Origin: a virus | DNA length: 27,893 nucleotides | Direction: 5' to 3' (one strand) | IMG/VR virus record: IMGVR_UViG_3300035698_012572 | Span: 1-27,893 of that record | In this document: positions 20,610 to 27,893 of the stretch, piece after piece | Layout: each line of letters begins with the position of its first letter | Position numbering within the stretch: position 1 is the first letter of the stretch | The notes under the pieces: model-generated | What the model was told of the DNA's origin: nothing | Database searches by the model: none | What the model saw: the letters and a program-made list of their open reading frames with translations, nothing else | Translations under genes and position numbers: made by a program

Positions 20610-22783
20610 CAGTTGGCGTCCTAGTTGTAAAGCTAAACGGTGTCACCACAAACTTCATTAAGAACTTCAAGAAGGCTTCCGGTACATTGAATAGGTTTGC
20701 TGTCAAGGCTGATGCCGTGGGTAAGTCCATGGACAAGTTTGGTAAGAAGCTCACCATGGGCGCCACCCTTCCTATCGCTGTGGCCTTGGGGGCATCGGTC
20801 AAGTCCTTTGCTTCCTTCGACCAGGCAATGACACAGTCCCTTGCTATTATGGGGAACGTGACAGAGCAGATGAAGAAGGATATGGGGGACCTGGCTAAGA
20901 CCTTGTCCACCCAGACTACCTTTGCGGCCAAGGAGCTGGCACAAGCCTACTTCTTCCTGGCCAGTGCCGGCATGAATGCTCAGCAGTCCATGAAAGCTCT
21001 TGGAACGGCGGCCAGGTTTGCCCAGGCAGGTACCTTTGACCTGTCCCGGGCCACCTCGCTGCTGGCGGGTTCTTTATCCGCCCTGGGAATGAAGACCAAG
21101 GATGCCGAAAAGAATATGAGGGGCATGACCCGTCTGTCTGATGTTCTGGTCGAGGCCAACCAGATTGCGGATGCCACCACTGAGGAATTCGCTGTAGCCC
21201 TTACACGCTCCGGTGGGGCCATGAAAACCTTTGGGATAGACCTGGAGGAGGGGGTGGCTGTTCTAGCCGCATTTGCAGAGGTGCAGAGGAAGGCAGAGGT
21301 GGGTGGTGAAGCCTTCGCCCGAATACTTCAGTTACTGATTCCTGCAGCCACTGAGAATGCAGCAGCTTATAGGAGATTGGGCATTGAGGTCTTTGACAGC
21401 GCTGGGGAACTGAGGAACATGGCGGATATTATTTTCGACATGGAACAAGGTCTCAAGGATTTGTCTACTCAACAGAAATCAGCAGCCCTGAAAGCCTTGG
21501 GGTTCCAGAAGAGGATTCAGGGGGCCATCCTTCCCATCATTGGGATGAGCAATGCTATTAGAGTGTATGAACGGCGACTTAATAAAGCTGGAGGCACTAC
21601 TCAAACGGTAGCTGAGAAGCAGCTCAAGTCCCTTGCCAATCGGCTCAAGATAGTCCGCAACAGATTCAATGTGATTGGCATAGAAATAGGGGAGGCCTTC
21701 CTGCCCGAGGTAGAGGCAGCTGTTGGCAAGATCAAGAAGTTGGCAGGTTGGTTTGAGAAGCTTGATGATGCCCAGCGCCAGTCCCTTGTGAAGTGGGCTT
21801 TGATTGTGGCAGCCATTGGACCTGTCCTGACGATCCTGGGTAAGCTCACTATGGCCTTCGCTGGTCTGGTGAAGTTTGTCATAATTTTGAGTACTTTGAA
21901 AGTGGCCCTGCTGGCGATGGCCGGTACTGCAGCACTTTTTATTGCTCTAAACATCGCCATAGTGTTAACGGCCAAAGCCTTCTTTGAATGGCGGGATGCT
22001 GTTGATGCCTTGAAGGATTCTCAGCGCCAGTTGATTGCCCAGAACGAGATGATCGAAAAGCAGTTCGGGGGCATAGCCAATGTGCGTCGGGAGAATCAGA
22101 TACGCTTCTTTAAGGATTCCCAGGCACGGAAGGCTTTTGCTAAGATCCTCGCCCAGGAAATAGATCTGGAAGATAAGCTGTTCAGGCTTCGTCAGGTGGC
22201 TGCCCGCGGTGGTATGAGCAAGAGCATCGTGCAGAACTTCCAACGTCAGATTGCTCAGCTTGAGAAGCAGGCAAACAACGTACAGAAGAAGATCAAGCCC
22301 GGGTTTGTCCAAGAGGCTAGTGACATAGAAGCCCAAAAGAGTTTTGATAAGAAGTTCACGGACGCCATCATTGACCAGCTTCCCTTCCAGAAGAAGCTCA
22401 ACCAGTTGATAGAGGAACGTCTGAAGATCATGGAGAAGCTTGCTGGGGCCCAGGCTGGTTCAGCGGCTTTCTTCCAGCTCGGTGAAGAGGCTTTGGATGT
22501 GGAGATGAAAATCCAGTCTTCTGTGCAAGACAGAATTAACAAGCTCAAGAATCTGCGCAGTGAAGTTTCCACCCCCAAGTTTGCCGGTGCCGCTGAAGAA
22601 GGAACCACGGCGGCTTACCAGAATAAGATCAGGCACAAAGCTGGTAAGGAGACGGAGAAGGCCACCCGATCTATTGACAAGGGCATCAAGAATTTGGTCG
22701 CGATAGGAAAGAGGCAGTTGTTCCTATTGAGACAGGGGACACAGGCCCGCGGTGAAGAATTCAATGTAGTGGAGATCTTATGA
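20606..22783 (+). CDS. Tail tape measure protein (TP901-like core)
   Basis: 725 aa, the longest structural gene in this half. Residues about 60-400 match the TP901-type tape measure core: SFASFDQAMTQSLAIMGNVT, TFAAKELAQAYFFLASAGMN, then GVAVLAAFAEVQRKAEVGGE and a coiled segment. Residues about 395-458 are a long hydrophobic run that may form membrane-inserting helices during DNA ejection. Residues beyond 460 are largely coiled coil. By the usual relation of about 1.5 angstrom per residue the tail would be roughly 110 nm; this is an estimate. The start overlaps the chaperone stop, and the end overlaps the next gene as ATGA. Confidence 0.88.
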   Translation: MTVGVLVVKLNGVTTNFIKNFKKASGTLNRFAVKADAVGKSMDKFGKKLTMGATLPIAVALGASVKSFASFDQAMTQSLAIMGNVTEQMKKDMGDLAKTLSTQTTFAAKELAQAYFFLASAGMNAQQSMKALGTAARFAQAGTFDLSRATSLLAGSLSALGMKTKDAEKNMRGMTRLSDVLVEANQIADATTEEFAVALTRSGGAMKTFGIDLEEGVAVLAAFAEVQRKAEVGGEAFARILQLLIPAATENAAAYRRLGIEVFDSAGELRNMADIIFDMEQGLKDLSTQQKSAALKALGFQKRIQGAILPIIGMSNAIRVYERRLNKAGGTTQTVAEKQLKSLANRLKIVRNRFNVIGIEIGEAFLPEVEAAVGKIKKLAGWFEKLDDAQRQSLVKWALIVAAIGPVLTILGKLTMAFAGLVKFVIILSTLKVALLAMAGTAALFIALNIAIVLTAKAFFEWRDAVDALKDSQRQLIAQNEMIEKQFGGIANVRRENQIRFFKDSQARKAFAKILAQEIDLEDKLFRLRQVAARGGMSKSIVQNFQRQIAQLEKQANNVQKKIKPGFVQEASDIEAQKSFDKKFTDAIIDQLPFQKKLNQLIEERLKIMEKLAGAQAGSAAFFQLGEEALDVEMKIQSSVQDRINKLKNLRSEVSTPKFAGAAEEGTTAAYQNKIRHKAGKETEKATRSIDKGIKNLVAIGKRQLFLLRQGTQARGEEFNVVEIL

Positions 22784-23718
22784 GCGTCACCGAAATAACC
22801 CAGATGAGGGAAGAACGTGGGGGCAAGAAGGATGAGGACACCACCTCCTTTTATGACACCTACCAGATTTTCACGGACACTCCTGAAGACAACGCCCTCA
22901 CGGTCATGAATGCTCCGGGCCTTCCTCAGCCTGGGGATGAATACGAATTTGATGAAGACATGATTGTGGCCAACTTGAATCCACGCCCAGATGGTGACGG
23001 CCAGGTCTGGAAGGTCCAGGTCAACTACAAAAGGCGTGAGGGGGAGGTTCTGGAAGGGCATACCGGGGATGAGCCCTGGGACCTGAAGCCGGTGGTCAGC
23101 TTTGGCTTTGCTGCCAGGGGGGTTGATGTTGAAAGCTGCTATACTGAAGGAGAGGACATCACTGGTTCTGCCGCTATCAGGTTTACTCCTGCAGTCAAGG
23201 TCCTCAATAGTGCCCAGCAGGCCTTTGATCCAGCAGTGCAGGATGAAGAGTTTCTGACCTTGATCAATATCCAGCGTAACATCGAGGATGCAAGTTTTGT
23301 GCCAGAGAATATCTACACGTATCAAGGAACGATTAACAGCGCTGCCGTGGTCATAGGAGGCATTACCGTTCCAAAGTTGACAGCCCTATGCAAGGATTAC
23401 AAGGCTACCCCTGCGTGGAACAAAGACAATGACAAGTACTGGATGGAAACCATCGAAGTAGTTCTCAATCATAGAACCTGGGTGAAGAAGGTTCAGGACA
23501 AGGGCATCAAGGAAGCTACCCCTTTGGCCTCCTCTGCGGTGGCCTCAGACCTCTTGACGTACAAGGCTATTGAAGATGATGTTGGCAGGCAGGTTCTTGA
23601 GCCCGTCATGCTGAATGGAGCAGGGGCCCGATTGGGTCATGGAGAAAACGTGGTGCTGATTGAGTTCCATGTGAAGTGGGAACTGAGTTGGACTGATTGG
23701 TTGCCGATAGCACAGTAG
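22780..23718 (+). CDS. Tail protein downstream of the tape measure
   Basis: 312 aa, not assigned to a named family. It is coupled to the tape measure by an ATGA overlap. The N-terminal 20 residues are charged (ITQMREERGGKKDED); the rest is beta-rich with several aromatic-ended strands (VWKVQVNYKRREGEV, FHVKWELSWTDWLPIA). Position suggests a distal tail or tail-tip component such as those that adapt the tube to fibres, but there is no diagnostic motif. Confidence 0.6.
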   Translation: MSVTEITQMREERGGKKDEDTTSFYDTYQIFTDTPEDNALTVMNAPGLPQPGDEYEFDEDMIVANLNPRPDGDGQVWKVQVNYKRREGEVLEGHTGDEPWDLKPVVSFGFAARGVDVESCYTEGEDITGSAAIRFTPAVKVLNSAQQAFDPAVQDEEFLTLINIQRNIEDASFVPENIYTYQGTINSAAVVIGGITVPKLTALCKDYKATPAWNKDNDKYWMETIEVVLNHRTWVKKVQDKGIKEATPLASSAVASDLLTYKAIEDDVGRQVLEPVMLNGAGARLGHGENVVLIEFHVKWELSWTDWLPIAQ

Positions 23719-23727
23719 GAAATAGAG

Positions 23728-25212
23728 ATGGGTGAAGGATACTTATTTACTGAGAGCAGTGCAAAACGCATCGCCGATGTAGTCCGTCGCGTGGAAGGGA
23801 AGGCTGGTGGCAGATCTCGTAGGGGACATCGGTTCAACCCTGCTAATGACAAGGGCTATCACTTCGAGGTTATTCGTGTAGATTCCACTCACATCAAGAT
23901 CAGGGCTGGGAAATGGGTGAGGTATTCTACTGGTGTTCGTCATAGTGTTCTTATGACTATAGATGGAGCCACCACCTCAGAGGATCTTACCAAGTTTTTG
24001 ACCATAGATGTTTCTGGCCTTGGGAATGGGCCTGCTTACGTGGTGGGCACCCTTACGGATGGAGGTGGCCATAATGTTACTGAACCAGACACCCTGACAA
24101 TAACAGCCACCAGCACAGCTCCTTCGGGGAATGATCACAACGTGGAACAACTGGCCCACTTCACCATGGCCTCTGCGGTGATAAGTGTTCGTCCAGTTCA
24201 AGACTGGGAGGGTGGCAATATACTAGATTTCACATTGGTCCAGGATCTCATGTCCATGAATTATAGCAACTCTGGGGAAAGCCAGATTTGGGACTGGGAA
24301 GATGCTGTAGCTCTTTTGGATGATGGGACGGGCTTTGATGATGCGACTGATCCCATGGTATTTCAAGATGCTGACGATTTGACTCTCAATTACATAACCT
24401 TCTTGACGGCTCTCCAATGGGCTTCATGGGATCAGGTTGATATTTCTGGAGCCACCGGAGATTGGCCCGTGGTGTGGTCTGAGTTGGGAGACACGTCCGG
24501 AGACCCGGTCACTGATCCAAATGGATATATGCCTATTGTTCAAGGTGCTGAATTGATTTTGAAGGCTCCTCAAGGACTCTCCTACAAGTCACATCATGGT
24601 TTGGATGAATTTGATGCCGGGGAAGCGGTGGGGGAAGGCTATGATGATTATGATGATCACGGAGACGGCTCTGAACAAGGGTCTATAACTACAGGAGAAG
24701 GACCTGGTAATGCGGCTTTCCCATTGATGCTTCTCGGGCTTCCGGTAAGTGTGGCCACCATGTACCTTCGTAATTCCATTGCCGGGGAAACCAATGTTCT
24801 TGGGAATGACTTGGATTTAGAAAATGATATGCAGGTGGGAAATGATCTGTTTGTTCTGAATGATATGGATGTGACTGGCGATGCTCAGATAGACGGCACG
24901 TTGGATGTGGATGGAGTGGGTACCTTTGATGATTATATATCTGTAGATGGGGGCAAAGCTGTTATCGGTGATGACGGGGCCAATGCTCGGCTAGGTTGGT
25001 TTGATGACGGAGGAGGGAACACGGTCATGCTTGCGGGAAATGGCACCTACCCATGTATCATTGCTGGTGGCAGGTACGATTCTGATACAGGATATGCCGT
25101 CAGTGGGGTTGACGGGCTTTCTGTGTTTGGTCATACAGGTGGGATTTTCACGAGTGAGGAAGAATTGGAACGGGATGTGGTTGCGGCCAACTGGATGTTT
25201 GCGGTCAACTAA
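23728..25212 (+). CDS. Tail fibre-like structural protein
   Basis: 494 aa. The N-terminal 60 residues contain a basic stretch (VRRVEGKAGGRSRRGHR) followed by beta strands. A very acidic loop (GEGYDDYDDHGDGSEQG) lies near residues 308-324. Residues about 356-402 form regular short strand-turn units (VLGNDLDLENDMQVGNDL, then VTGDAQIDGTLDVDG), the pattern of beta-helical fibre shafts. The C-terminal 90 residues are Gly-rich and may be a head or chaperone-like end. No catalytic motif is seen. Ribosome site before the ATG is weak (AGGAAATAGAG). A receptor-binding or tip role is inferred from the shape and location. Confidence 0.65.
   Translation: MGEGYLFTESSAKRIADVVRRVEGKAGGRSRRGHRFNPANDKGYHFEVIRVDSTHIKIRAGKWVRYSTGVRHSVLMTIDGATTSEDLTKFLTIDVSGLGNGPAYVVGTLTDGGGHNVTEPDTLTITATSTAPSGNDHNVEQLAHFTMASAVISVRPVQDWEGGNILDFTLVQDLMSMNYSNSGESQIWDWEDAVALLDDGTGFDDATDPMVFQDADDLTLNYITFLTALQWASWDQVDISGATGDWPVVWSELGDTSGDPVTDPNGYMPIVQGAELILKAPQGLSYKSHHGLDEFDAGEAVGEGYDDYDDHGDGSEQGSITTGEGPGNAAFPLMLLGLPVSVATMYLRNSIAGETNVLGNDLDLENDMQVGNDLFVLNDMDVTGDAQIDGTLDVDGVGTFDDYISVDGGKAVIGDDGANARLGWFDDGGGNTVMLAGNGTYPCIIAGGRYDSDTGYAVSGVDGLSVFGHTGGIFTSEEELERDVVAANWMFAVN
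24793..24933 (+). repeat. Fibre-type strand-turn repeats
   Basis: Within the fibre-like gene, about five units of roughly 8-10 residues repeat a hydrophobic strand followed by N-D or G-D turns (LGNDLDLEND, VGNDLFVLND, VTGDAQIDGT, LDVDGVGTFDD). Units are degenerate at DNA level, so this is a structural protein repeat and not a recent duplication. Confidence 0.65.
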
Positions 25213-25224
25213 GGAGCTTTTGAA

Positions 25225-25551
25225 ATGGGTATTACAGCAAAACCACAACGGACCAATTCAACCACAGCGGCCACACAGACCATTCTTGCCGCTCCCGGAG
25301 CCGGAGATCAGTCACGAGTAGGAAAAGGGATGATCAATATTTGCAACAAGGGGACAGTGGATCATCCGATCACGATAGAAGTGTACGATGGTACCAATGT
25401 CTTCCGTCAGTGGAAATTTACTCTGGAAGTGGATGTGTCTTGGACTAATCCGGCAGAGATAATCCTGTCAGGGGCCACGGATATTATCCGGGTAGTCACC
25501 ACTCTCACAGAGCCCACTGATTTCACGGTCAATTATATTGAGGATGAATAA
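25225..25551 (+). CDS. Small beta-rich structural protein
   Basis: 108 aa. After a Thr/Ala/Gln-rich start (KPQRTNSTTAATQTILAAPG), it reads as an Ig-like or beta-sandwich domain: MINICNKGTVDHPITIEVYD, then FRQWKFTLEVDVSW and a final TDFTVNYIEDE. Proteins of this size and pattern occur among fibre-tip genes of siphoviruses, but I cannot name the family. AAGGAGC ten bases before the ATG gives a ribosome site. It is followed two bases later by the next gene. Confidence 0.6.
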   Translation: MGITAKPQRTNSTTAATQTILAAPGAGDQSRVGKGMINICNKGTVDHPITIEVYDGTNVFRQWKFTLEVDVSWTNPAEIILSGATDIIRVVTTLTEPTDFTVNYIEDE

Positions 25552-25553
25552 CC

Positions 25554-26360
25554 ATGAACGGTAAAATGATTGAAGGGTATGAGGCTTTGTTGATGTCGGC
25601 ACGGTACGGCTCTGGTTCTGGGGACGTGGATCAGGTTCGGATGGACCCATCTACCAATGCCTTAGAGGGCATCACTATCCCTCATTCAGAAATACATAAA
25701 GCATCTCATTATTATCTGGAAGGTCATACCACACTAGGGAGTGGGGCTTCCCTTTTCGTTAAACTCGTTACCCCCAATACAGCCAAGTGGGGTCACTTTA
25801 CTTGGGACATAGCCTCTTCGTTTATTCTTGAGACCAATCTTGATGAAGATGCCACTGGCGGGATGACGGGAGGACTGGTTGCGACAATCCATGCCAACAA
25901 CAGGAATAAGAACTGCTGGACGGGATTGGTCACAGGTTCTGCGGCTCCAACTGTACTAATGCAGGACACAGCCCAAACATGGGTGGTGGATGCATTGATC
26001 GGGATGCAAGTATTTAACACCACAGACGGATCAAGCGGGATCATAATAGACAATGATGCCAATACAATAGGTGTGGCGGCTTTGGCTGGAGGAACGGCTA
26101 ATGTGTTTGCTGTTGGGGATGCCTACGAAATTAACAACAGTCAATTCGTGATTACGTCTGGAGTGACAGTTTGCACCAGTTACACCCAGCGAGTCTCCAC
26201 AGCTAAGTGGGGTGCCAAAGCGCAGGGCGGTGGCTCTACTCATGAAAATGAATTGATGTTGAAGCAGAACACAGTGTACTGCCGGACATTCACATCAAGC
26301 ACCAACTCAAATATAGTGGCATTCAAGGCAAACTGGTATGAGCACACAGATAAACACTAG
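25554..26360 (+). CDS. Conserved structural protein with EIH motif (tail region)
   Basis: 268 aa. The N-terminal third contains TIPHSEIHKASHYYLEGHTT followed by KLVTPNTAKWGHFTWDIASS, a pattern shared by proteins common in phage tail or capsid gene clusters, where it usually opens with a similar E-I-H segment. An insert at about residues 105-195 (Gly/Ala/Asp-rich, with WVVDALIGMQVFNTTDGSSG) separates the usual halves and may be an added beta domain. The protein ends with VYCRTFTSSTNSNIVAFKAN and a His/Lys tail. A structural role is likely; receptor binding cannot be shown. Confidence 0.6.
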   Translation: MNGKMIEGYEALLMSARYGSGSGDVDQVRMDPSTNALEGITIPHSEIHKASHYYLEGHTTLGSGASLFVKLVTPNTAKWGHFTWDIASSFILETNLDEDATGGMTGGLVATIHANNRNKNCWTGLVTGSAAPTVLMQDTAQTWVVDALIGMQVFNTTDGSSGIIIDNDANTIGVAALAGGTANVFAVGDAYEINNSQFVITSGVTVCTSYTQRVSTAKWGAKAQGGGSTHENELMLKQNTVYCRTFTSSTNSNIVAFKANWYEHTDKH

Positions 26361-26369
26361 GGGTTATCC

Positions 26370-26705
26370 ATGAGCAAGAACAGGAAAACACAGAAGGAAG
26401 AACAGAGGAAGCTGATCCTCACGCGCAAGAGTGCCCTGATTTACGAAAGCCATCGTCATGAGGATGATGAGGAGTTGAAGAAGCTCATCAAAGAACAAAG
26501 TGCCGCTTGCAAGAAATTGGCCAAGGAACTTGAGAAGAAGAATGCAGAATACACCATTGCCAAGAGAGAGATGCAACAAAGGAGACTGGATTGCATGGAG
26601 GTCCAGGTGAGGATGAATGAAGCATGCCAGCCCGCGAACGAATACCTGGAGCAGTTCATTGATGATGATCTCAAGCTGGAAGTCATCAAGGGAGTTGGGA
26701 AATGA
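26370..26705 (+). CDS. Coiled-coil protein
   Basis: 111 aa, not assigned. Residues about 8-85 are Lys/Glu/Gln-rich with heptads (ELKKLIKEQSAACKKLAKEL), predicting a long helix or coiled coil; the end (YLEQFIDDDLKLEVIKGVG) is acidic. It lies between structural-type genes, so a chaperone or fibre-trimerisation role is possible. The stop overlaps the next start as ATGA. Confidence 0.6.
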   Translation: MSKNRKTQKEEQRKLILTRKSALIYESHRHEDDEELKKLIKEQSAACKKLAKELEKKNAEYTIAKREMQQRRLDCMEVQVRMNEACQPANEYLEQFIDDDLKLEVIKGVGK

Positions 26706-27184
26706 GTGACCGGCGGATCATATATATGTGGTATGATGTCACAGAGAAGGTCCTGCGGACTTCGACCGGGGGCCTCCTGCGCACGGAGGATCTCCCCTTC
26801 ATAGCTTTCCGGGAAAAGCCTCTGGTGAATCTACTCTTGGTCACAGACTCCAGCCTCACGGTCTACACGGGCCTTGGGGCCGCCATGACTTACATTGGTG
26901 TGGTAGACAAGGACTACCTCACTACGACCCCCATGTGCAAGACCTTGAATGTAGGCTTCAACGTGACAGGGGACTGGGGAGAGGCCGCTGCTACGGCAGA
27001 TCCTACAGTCGGTCAGTTGAGCATTCTCCTGGATGCCGACAATGCTGATTTCCAAAGCGACATTGGCACGGATGGGGAGCTGTCCTCTACCAAGCTGGAA
27101 GTGCAGGCTTTCTCGGGCACGAATCTGTTCCAGATCTTCCGGATGCCCTTTAGGACTTTGAACATACTGAATGATAATGGGTAA
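26702..27184 (+). CDS. Beta-rich structural protein (tail region)
   Basis: 160 aa, not assigned. It begins MSDRRIIYMWYDVTEKVLRT and continues as a strand-rich protein with PFIAFREKPLVNLLLVTDSS, then TPMCKTLNVGFNVTGDW and LEVQAFSGTNLFQIFRMPFR, a pattern seen in small baseplate or tip proteins of environmental siphoviruses. No catalytic signature. The start overlaps the preceding gene by four bases. A structural role is inferred from neighbours. Confidence 0.6.
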   Translation: MSDRRIIYMWYDVTEKVLRTSTGGLLRTEDLPFIAFREKPLVNLLLVTDSSLTVYTGLGAAMTYIGVVDKDYLTTTPMCKTLNVGFNVTGDWGEAAATADPTVGQLSILLDADNADFQSDIGTDGELSSTKLEVQAFSGTNLFQIFRMPFRTLNILNDNG

Positions 27185-27211
27185 TTTGCCCAAACAATGA
27201 GGAGAGGTGAG

Positions 27212-27562
27212 ATGAAGAACAGAATCGGAACCATGGTATTTGTGCTGATGTTGGTGGCCACGATAGCCGGGGCTGTTGCCCTCAACTATATGACTCAGGA
27301 CACAGCAGCCCAGAGGGATCTAGTGAATACTCCCTCCGGCCTTGATGCTGTTACCCGGGCCATGATTGCCAGGTCCACCCAGACTTATCAGGTGGAAGAT
27401 GTCGGCGGAGCTGGCACCACGTTCTACAAACGCTGGAAGTCTGGGACCGGGACCAACTACATTCAGAAGGTGGCTTTGACTACCAATATATGGACCACAT
27501 CGCAGACATTGGATCTTTGGGTCAACAGAGCAACAGCCACGTATCTGCCTGCACCACAATAA
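27212..27562 (+). CDS. Small protein with N-terminal signal anchor or signal peptide
   Basis: 116 aa from the chosen start. ATG 27212 follows GAGGAGAGG, whereas the in-frame ATG at 27197 has no ribosome site. Residues about 5-26 (IGTMVFVLMLVATIAGAVAL) are a single hydrophobic segment after a short basic N terminus (MKNR), so the product is probably membrane-anchored or exported; AGA or AVA could be a cleavage site. The remainder is a beta-rich, Thr-rich domain with no recognised fold. It lies at the end of the tail module and has no holin-like features. Confidence 0.65.
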   Translation: MKNRIGTMVFVLMLVATIAGAVALNYMTQDTAAQRDLVNTPSGLDAVTRAMIARSTQTYQVEDVGGAGTTFYKRWKSGTGTNYIQKVALTTNIWTTSQTLDLWVNRATATYLPAPQ

Positions 27563-27591
27563 TAATTGAAAATCAAAAAAGGAGAGAGAAA

Positions 27592-27893
27592 ATGAAGAAG
27601 ATTCTACCTTGGATATTGATGAGCCTGCTGGGGGCCAGCTCTGTTCTAGCCGGTGGTAAGTTTGATGCCTTGCTGGGGGAGCTCCGGGAAAAGGATACGG
27701 TCAGTACAGCAGACCAAGTTGCCATTGATTACGTGAAGGCCCACAGCAATGATTGGGATAGTGCTTGGGATTGGGTGGTGGCAAACTCTAATGGCATTAC
27801 AGACGTTTCAAACCGGGTGGTGTTAATAGAAGCCCGGACCAGTGCTTGGAATGGTGCCTCTTCTTGGGCAGGTTCTTATACCAGCCGGACGGA
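27592..27893 (+). CDS. Exported protein, cut by right edge of window
   Basis: The ATG at 27592 follows AAAAAAGGAGAGAG, a strong ribosome site, and the frame is open to the window edge (100 codons, no stop). The N terminus MKKILPWILMSLLGASSVLA is a textbook signal peptide with cleavage after VLA. The visible mature part is helix-rich and acidic with many Trp and Ser/Ala/Asn (AHSNDWDSAWDWVVANSNG and following). The family is not recognised. A second exported product at the end of a structural module is unusual for a virion gene. Confidence 0.7.
   Translation, partial: MKKILPWILMSLLGASSVLAGGKFDALLGELREKDTVSTADQVAIDYVKAHSNDWDSAWDWVVANSNGITDVSNRVVLIEARTSAWNGASSWAGSYTSRT

Noticed and set aside
22615-23325. 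236-aa minus-strand frame over the end of the tape measure and the next gene
   Set aside because: It crosses the ATGA junction of two coupled plus-strand genes and has no start signal.
1-27893. tRNA genes, integrase or attachment sites
   Set aside because: None seen on reading both strands; no cloverleaf-like segment or recombinase motif was found, though a covariance-model scan was not possible.

Overview
The window is a piece of a double-stranded DNA tailed phage (Caudoviricetes) with a long non-contractile tail (siphovirus type). Evidence: a complete head-and-tail gene set in the usual order, very tight packing with ATGA, TAATG and TTGA overlaps, and a strong Shine-Dalgarno in front of most genes. 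No host gene, tRNA, integrase or CRISPR array is visible. The host cannot be named. Spacing and ribosome sites are bacterial, and two putative exported proteins have ordinary bacterial N-terminal signals.

Layout. (1) Positions 1-1420, minus strand: seven small, tightly packed genes of mostly unknown function; the last one (cut by the window edge) looks like the start of a pentapeptide-repeat protein. (2) Positions 1421-1639: AT-rich divergent intergenic region with a perfect 7-bp inverted repeat. (3) Positions 1640-4343, plus strand: small terminase subunit, then a large terminase subunit encoded as two overlapping genes that carry the two halves of a split intein inserted at the Walker B motif. 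The 5' end of the first half also carries an apparent +1 frameshift. (4) Positions 4346-11108: two tiny genes, a small structural-type protein, portal, SPP1 gp7/Mu F-like head morphogenesis protein, a 52-aa gene, a DUF2213-type protease-scaffold with an internal scaffold start, a decoration-like protein and the major capsid protein. (5) Positions 11176-11610: a small unknown. (6) Positions 11618-17367: a 5.7-kb accessory cassette set inside the structural operon. It encodes a DUF115-like protein, a sulfotransferase, a radical SAM protein with an N-terminal B12-binding-like domain, a 791-aa methyltransferase/GT9-like/DxD-glycosyltransferase fusion, and a second sulfotransferase-like protein. 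(7) Positions 17357-23718: head-tail connector, adaptor, HK97 gp10-like, tail-terminator-like, tail tube, two tail assembly chaperone frames joined by a -1 programmed frameshift with a downstream hairpin, tape measure, and a tail protein. (8) Positions 23728-27893: fibre-like and other structural-type proteins, ending with two proteins that have signal-anchor or signal-peptide N termini; the last is cut by the window edge.

How it works together. TerS and the trans-spliced TerL would package DNA through the portal into a capsid built on the nested scaffold and matured by the protease; connector, tube, chaperones and tape measure build the tail. The cassette sits in the late operon with the same spacing style, so it is probably expressed with the virion genes. 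It may build or transfer a methylated, sulfated sugar onto virion proteins or the host surface; that role is inference. The items most worth following are the split-intein terminase and the sulfotransferase/radical SAM/glycosyltransferase cassette.
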